From the NCBI GenBank assembly GCA_964537925.1, contig CAZICV010000004.1, positions 186,001-250,000 on the forward strand: a stretch of DNA of 64,000 nt, read 5' to 3'. A program made the position numbers and the translations under genes. Shown here in pieces: positions 62,766 to 64,000 of the stretch. This stretch comes from SLDF01 sp964537925 (GTDB lineage: Bacteria > Bacteroidota > Bacteroidia > Chitinophagales > Saprospiraceae). Below the pieces are notes generated by a model. That model saw nothing but the letters and a program-made list of their open reading frames with translations, had not been told where the DNA came from and ran no database searches. Every line of letters begins with the position of its first letter. Within the stretch, counting starts at the first letter, position 1.

Positions 62766-63497
62766 ATGCCCTCCACTCCTGTCAAACTCCACCTGCTCGC
62801 CATCGGCGCTCACCCGGACGACGTAGAGCTGAGTTGCAGCGGCACACTGCTTGCTCATATGGACAAGGGCTATACTGCAGGCATCCTGGACCTGACAAGA
62901 GGTGAGCTCGGCACCCGCGGCAGTGCGGAACTAAGGATGGAAGAGGCAAATCGTGCCGCCGGTGTACTCGGTATATCGGCGAGGGGAAATGCCGGGCTAC
63001 CGGATGGCTTCTTCACCCGGTCCGAAGAGAGTATCCGTACAGTGATCCCTTTTATCCGGGCATGGAGGCCGGATATCGTACTGGCGACCGCTCCCACAGA
63101 CCGGCACCCGGATCATGGCCGGGCCGCTGAACTGATCAGGGAAGCCTGCTTCTTCTCAGGCCTCCCAAAGATAGAGACCAGCTGGGAGGGAGAACCCCAG
63201 AGTGCATGGAGGCCCAAGGCGATCTACCATTATGTACAGGACCGCTACCTCCAGCCTTCCCTGGTCGTAGATATCTCGCCCTATATGGACAAGAAATTTG
63301 AGGCGATCCTGGCTTTCTCCTCCCAGTTTTACGACCCGGACAGCAAAGAACCATCAACCCCTATATCCAGCGCAGAATTTCTCGAATCTATACGGGCCAA
63401 AAACCGGCTTCACGGCAGGATCGGGGGATATGAATACGGAGAAGGCTTCATCTGTGAGCGCGCTCCGGGTGTACGCGATCTTTTCTTCCTGGATTGA
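62766..63497 (+). CDS. bshB1: Bacillithiol biosynthesis deacetylase BshB1
   Basis: 243 residues. LLAIGAHPDDVELSCSGTLL holds the zinc and base motif (His16, Asp18, Asp19), and TDRHPDHGRAAELI the second zinc motif (His114-His117). LDLTRGELGTRGSAELRMEE is diagnostic for BshB1 over other LmbE/PIG-L enzymes. It removes the acetyl group from GlcNAc-malate in bacillithiol synthesis. The other bsh genes are not in the window. Starts 31 bases after the lectin gene. Confidence 0.92.
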   Translation: MPSTPVKLHLLAIGAHPDDVELSCSGTLLAHMDKGYTAGILDLTRGELGTRGSAELRMEEANRAAGVLGISARGNAGLPDGFFTRSEESIRTVIPFIRAWRPDIVLATAPTDRHPDHGRAAELIREACFFSGLPKIETSWEGEPQSAWRPKAIYHYVQDRYLQPSLVVDISPYMDKKFEAILAFSSQFYDPDSKEPSTPISSAEFLESIRAKNRLHGRIGGYEYGEGFICERAPGVRDLFFLD

Positions 63498-63540
63498 CAC
63501 ACCCACCGTCCAATCGGCTCATAATCAAACCCCGAAAGTA

Positions 63541-63984
63541 ATGCATACGATCGCCGATTCACTGGAAGCCATCCTGGCAGACTACACCGGCAGGTTCCGG
63601 GACCTCTCCGAAAGCTATTGGTCCACAGCGCCGGCTCCTGGAAAATGGTCGCCGCGCGAAGTCCTCGGCCACCTGGTCGACAGCGCCGCCAACAACCTGC
63701 GGCGGTTCGTCGTAGGTCAATACGAACAATCACCCAGGATCATCTACGACCAGGATGCATGGGTGCGGTCACAGGCCTACCGCGAGGCGGATACCGCAGA
63801 ACTGATCGAGCTCTGGCGCCTGCTCAACCTGCAACTGGCCCGTACACTCCGACATATCCCGGCAGACCGATACCACGCCACCTGCGACACGGGAAAAGAA
63901 AAACCCGCCCTGCATACCCTCAGTTTCCTGGCTGAAGACTACCTGGATCATCTGCTCCATCACCTCCGGCAGGTCAGCCCCTGA
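63541..63984 (+). CDS. DinB-family (DinB_2) four-helix-bundle protein
   Basis: 147 residues from the ATG at 63541; a much longer in-frame reading overlaps bshB1 and was rejected. PAPGKWSPREVLGHLVDSAA with His50-type ligand, and the final EDYLDHLLHHLRQV histidines give the metal triad of the DinB/YfiT fold. Members include thiol-transferases that use bacillithiol, so its place directly after bshB1 is suggestive. The stop lies 14 bases before the window end. Confidence 0.85.
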   Translation: MHTIADSLEAILADYTGRFRDLSESYWSTAPAPGKWSPREVLGHLVDSAANNLRRFVVGQYEQSPRIIYDQDAWVRSQAYREADTAELIELWRLLNLQLARTLRHIPADRYHATCDTGKEKPALHTLSFLAEDYLDHLLHHLRQVSP

Positions 63985-64000
63985 CAGCTTTCGTACAGAA

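Overview
The window is from a member of the Bacteroidota, probably a Chitinophagales-type lineage; the genus cannot be fixed from this sequence. The evidence is at least five exported proteins ending in type IX secretion (T9SS, Por) C-terminal sorting domains, a three-gene sdhC-sdhA-sdhB operon with a single cytochrome b subunit, a BshB1-type bacillithiol deacetylase, promoter -7 elements of the TAnnTTTG type, and many Bacteroidota-restricted families (DUF3667, DUF5694, baeRF, L-type lectin). Ordinary genes look GC-rich (mid-to-upper 50s percent by eye). Several islands are clearly AT-richer: the AbiE loci, the middles of three lipoprotein genes, the 19 kb gene, and the 44-46 kb pair.

Layout. 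0-7 kb: tail of a T9SS protein, a DoxX-like membrane protein with a cysteine-rich tail, and two separate type IV (AbiE) toxin-antitoxin loci on opposite strands, each with a perfect palindromic operator at the antitoxin start. 7-16 kb: a beta-lactamase-fold serine hydrolase with a T9SS tail, a 1504-residue lipase/beta-helix T9SS protein, and a tandem array of three lipoprotein genes with near-identical ends and divergent AT-rich middles. 16-26 kb: small housekeeping and stress genes (DUF5694, GNAT, ClbS/DfsB, HxlR-DoxX divergon, broken Abi_2 gene, DUF1801, baeRF, siderophore-interacting protein with an iron-box-like operator, methyltransferase, VOC, MORN). 26-29 kb: two paralogous glycine-rich proteins of unknown function. 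29-31 kb: a second HxlR-DoxX divergon followed by a pirin and a DUF3667 protein. 32-33 kb: about 1.1 kb of stacked intergenic repeats.

33-42.5 kb: a minus-strand cluster of eleven envelope genes: T9SS protein, exported alpha/beta hydrolase, PQQ-like propeller lipoprotein, then eight small envelope proteins, five of them tandem paralogues of a predicted outer-membrane barrel family. 43-46 kb: an XRE regulator with a tandem operator, another dispersed-repeat copy, and a tight AT-rich two-gene unit sharing an SGRxNP N-terminal domain, one gene also carrying a papain-like C-terminal region. 46-53.6 kb: YbdG-like MscS channel, a lipoprotein, an M4 metalloprotease with T9SS tail, and a cohesin-like T9SS protein. 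53.7-58.6 kb: sdhCAB with an intrinsic terminator, and a glycosyltransferase. 58.8-64 kb: a hypothetical gene, RNase R, an L-type lectin, BshB1 and a DinB-family protein.

The least explained parts are the SGRxNP pair (44571-45860), the glycine-rich pair (26424-29031), the mosaic lipoprotein array (14033-16203), the tandem barrel cluster (33083-38360), and a dispersed palindromic promoter-like element found ten times. No tRNA, rRNA, CRISPR array or complete insertion sequence was seen.
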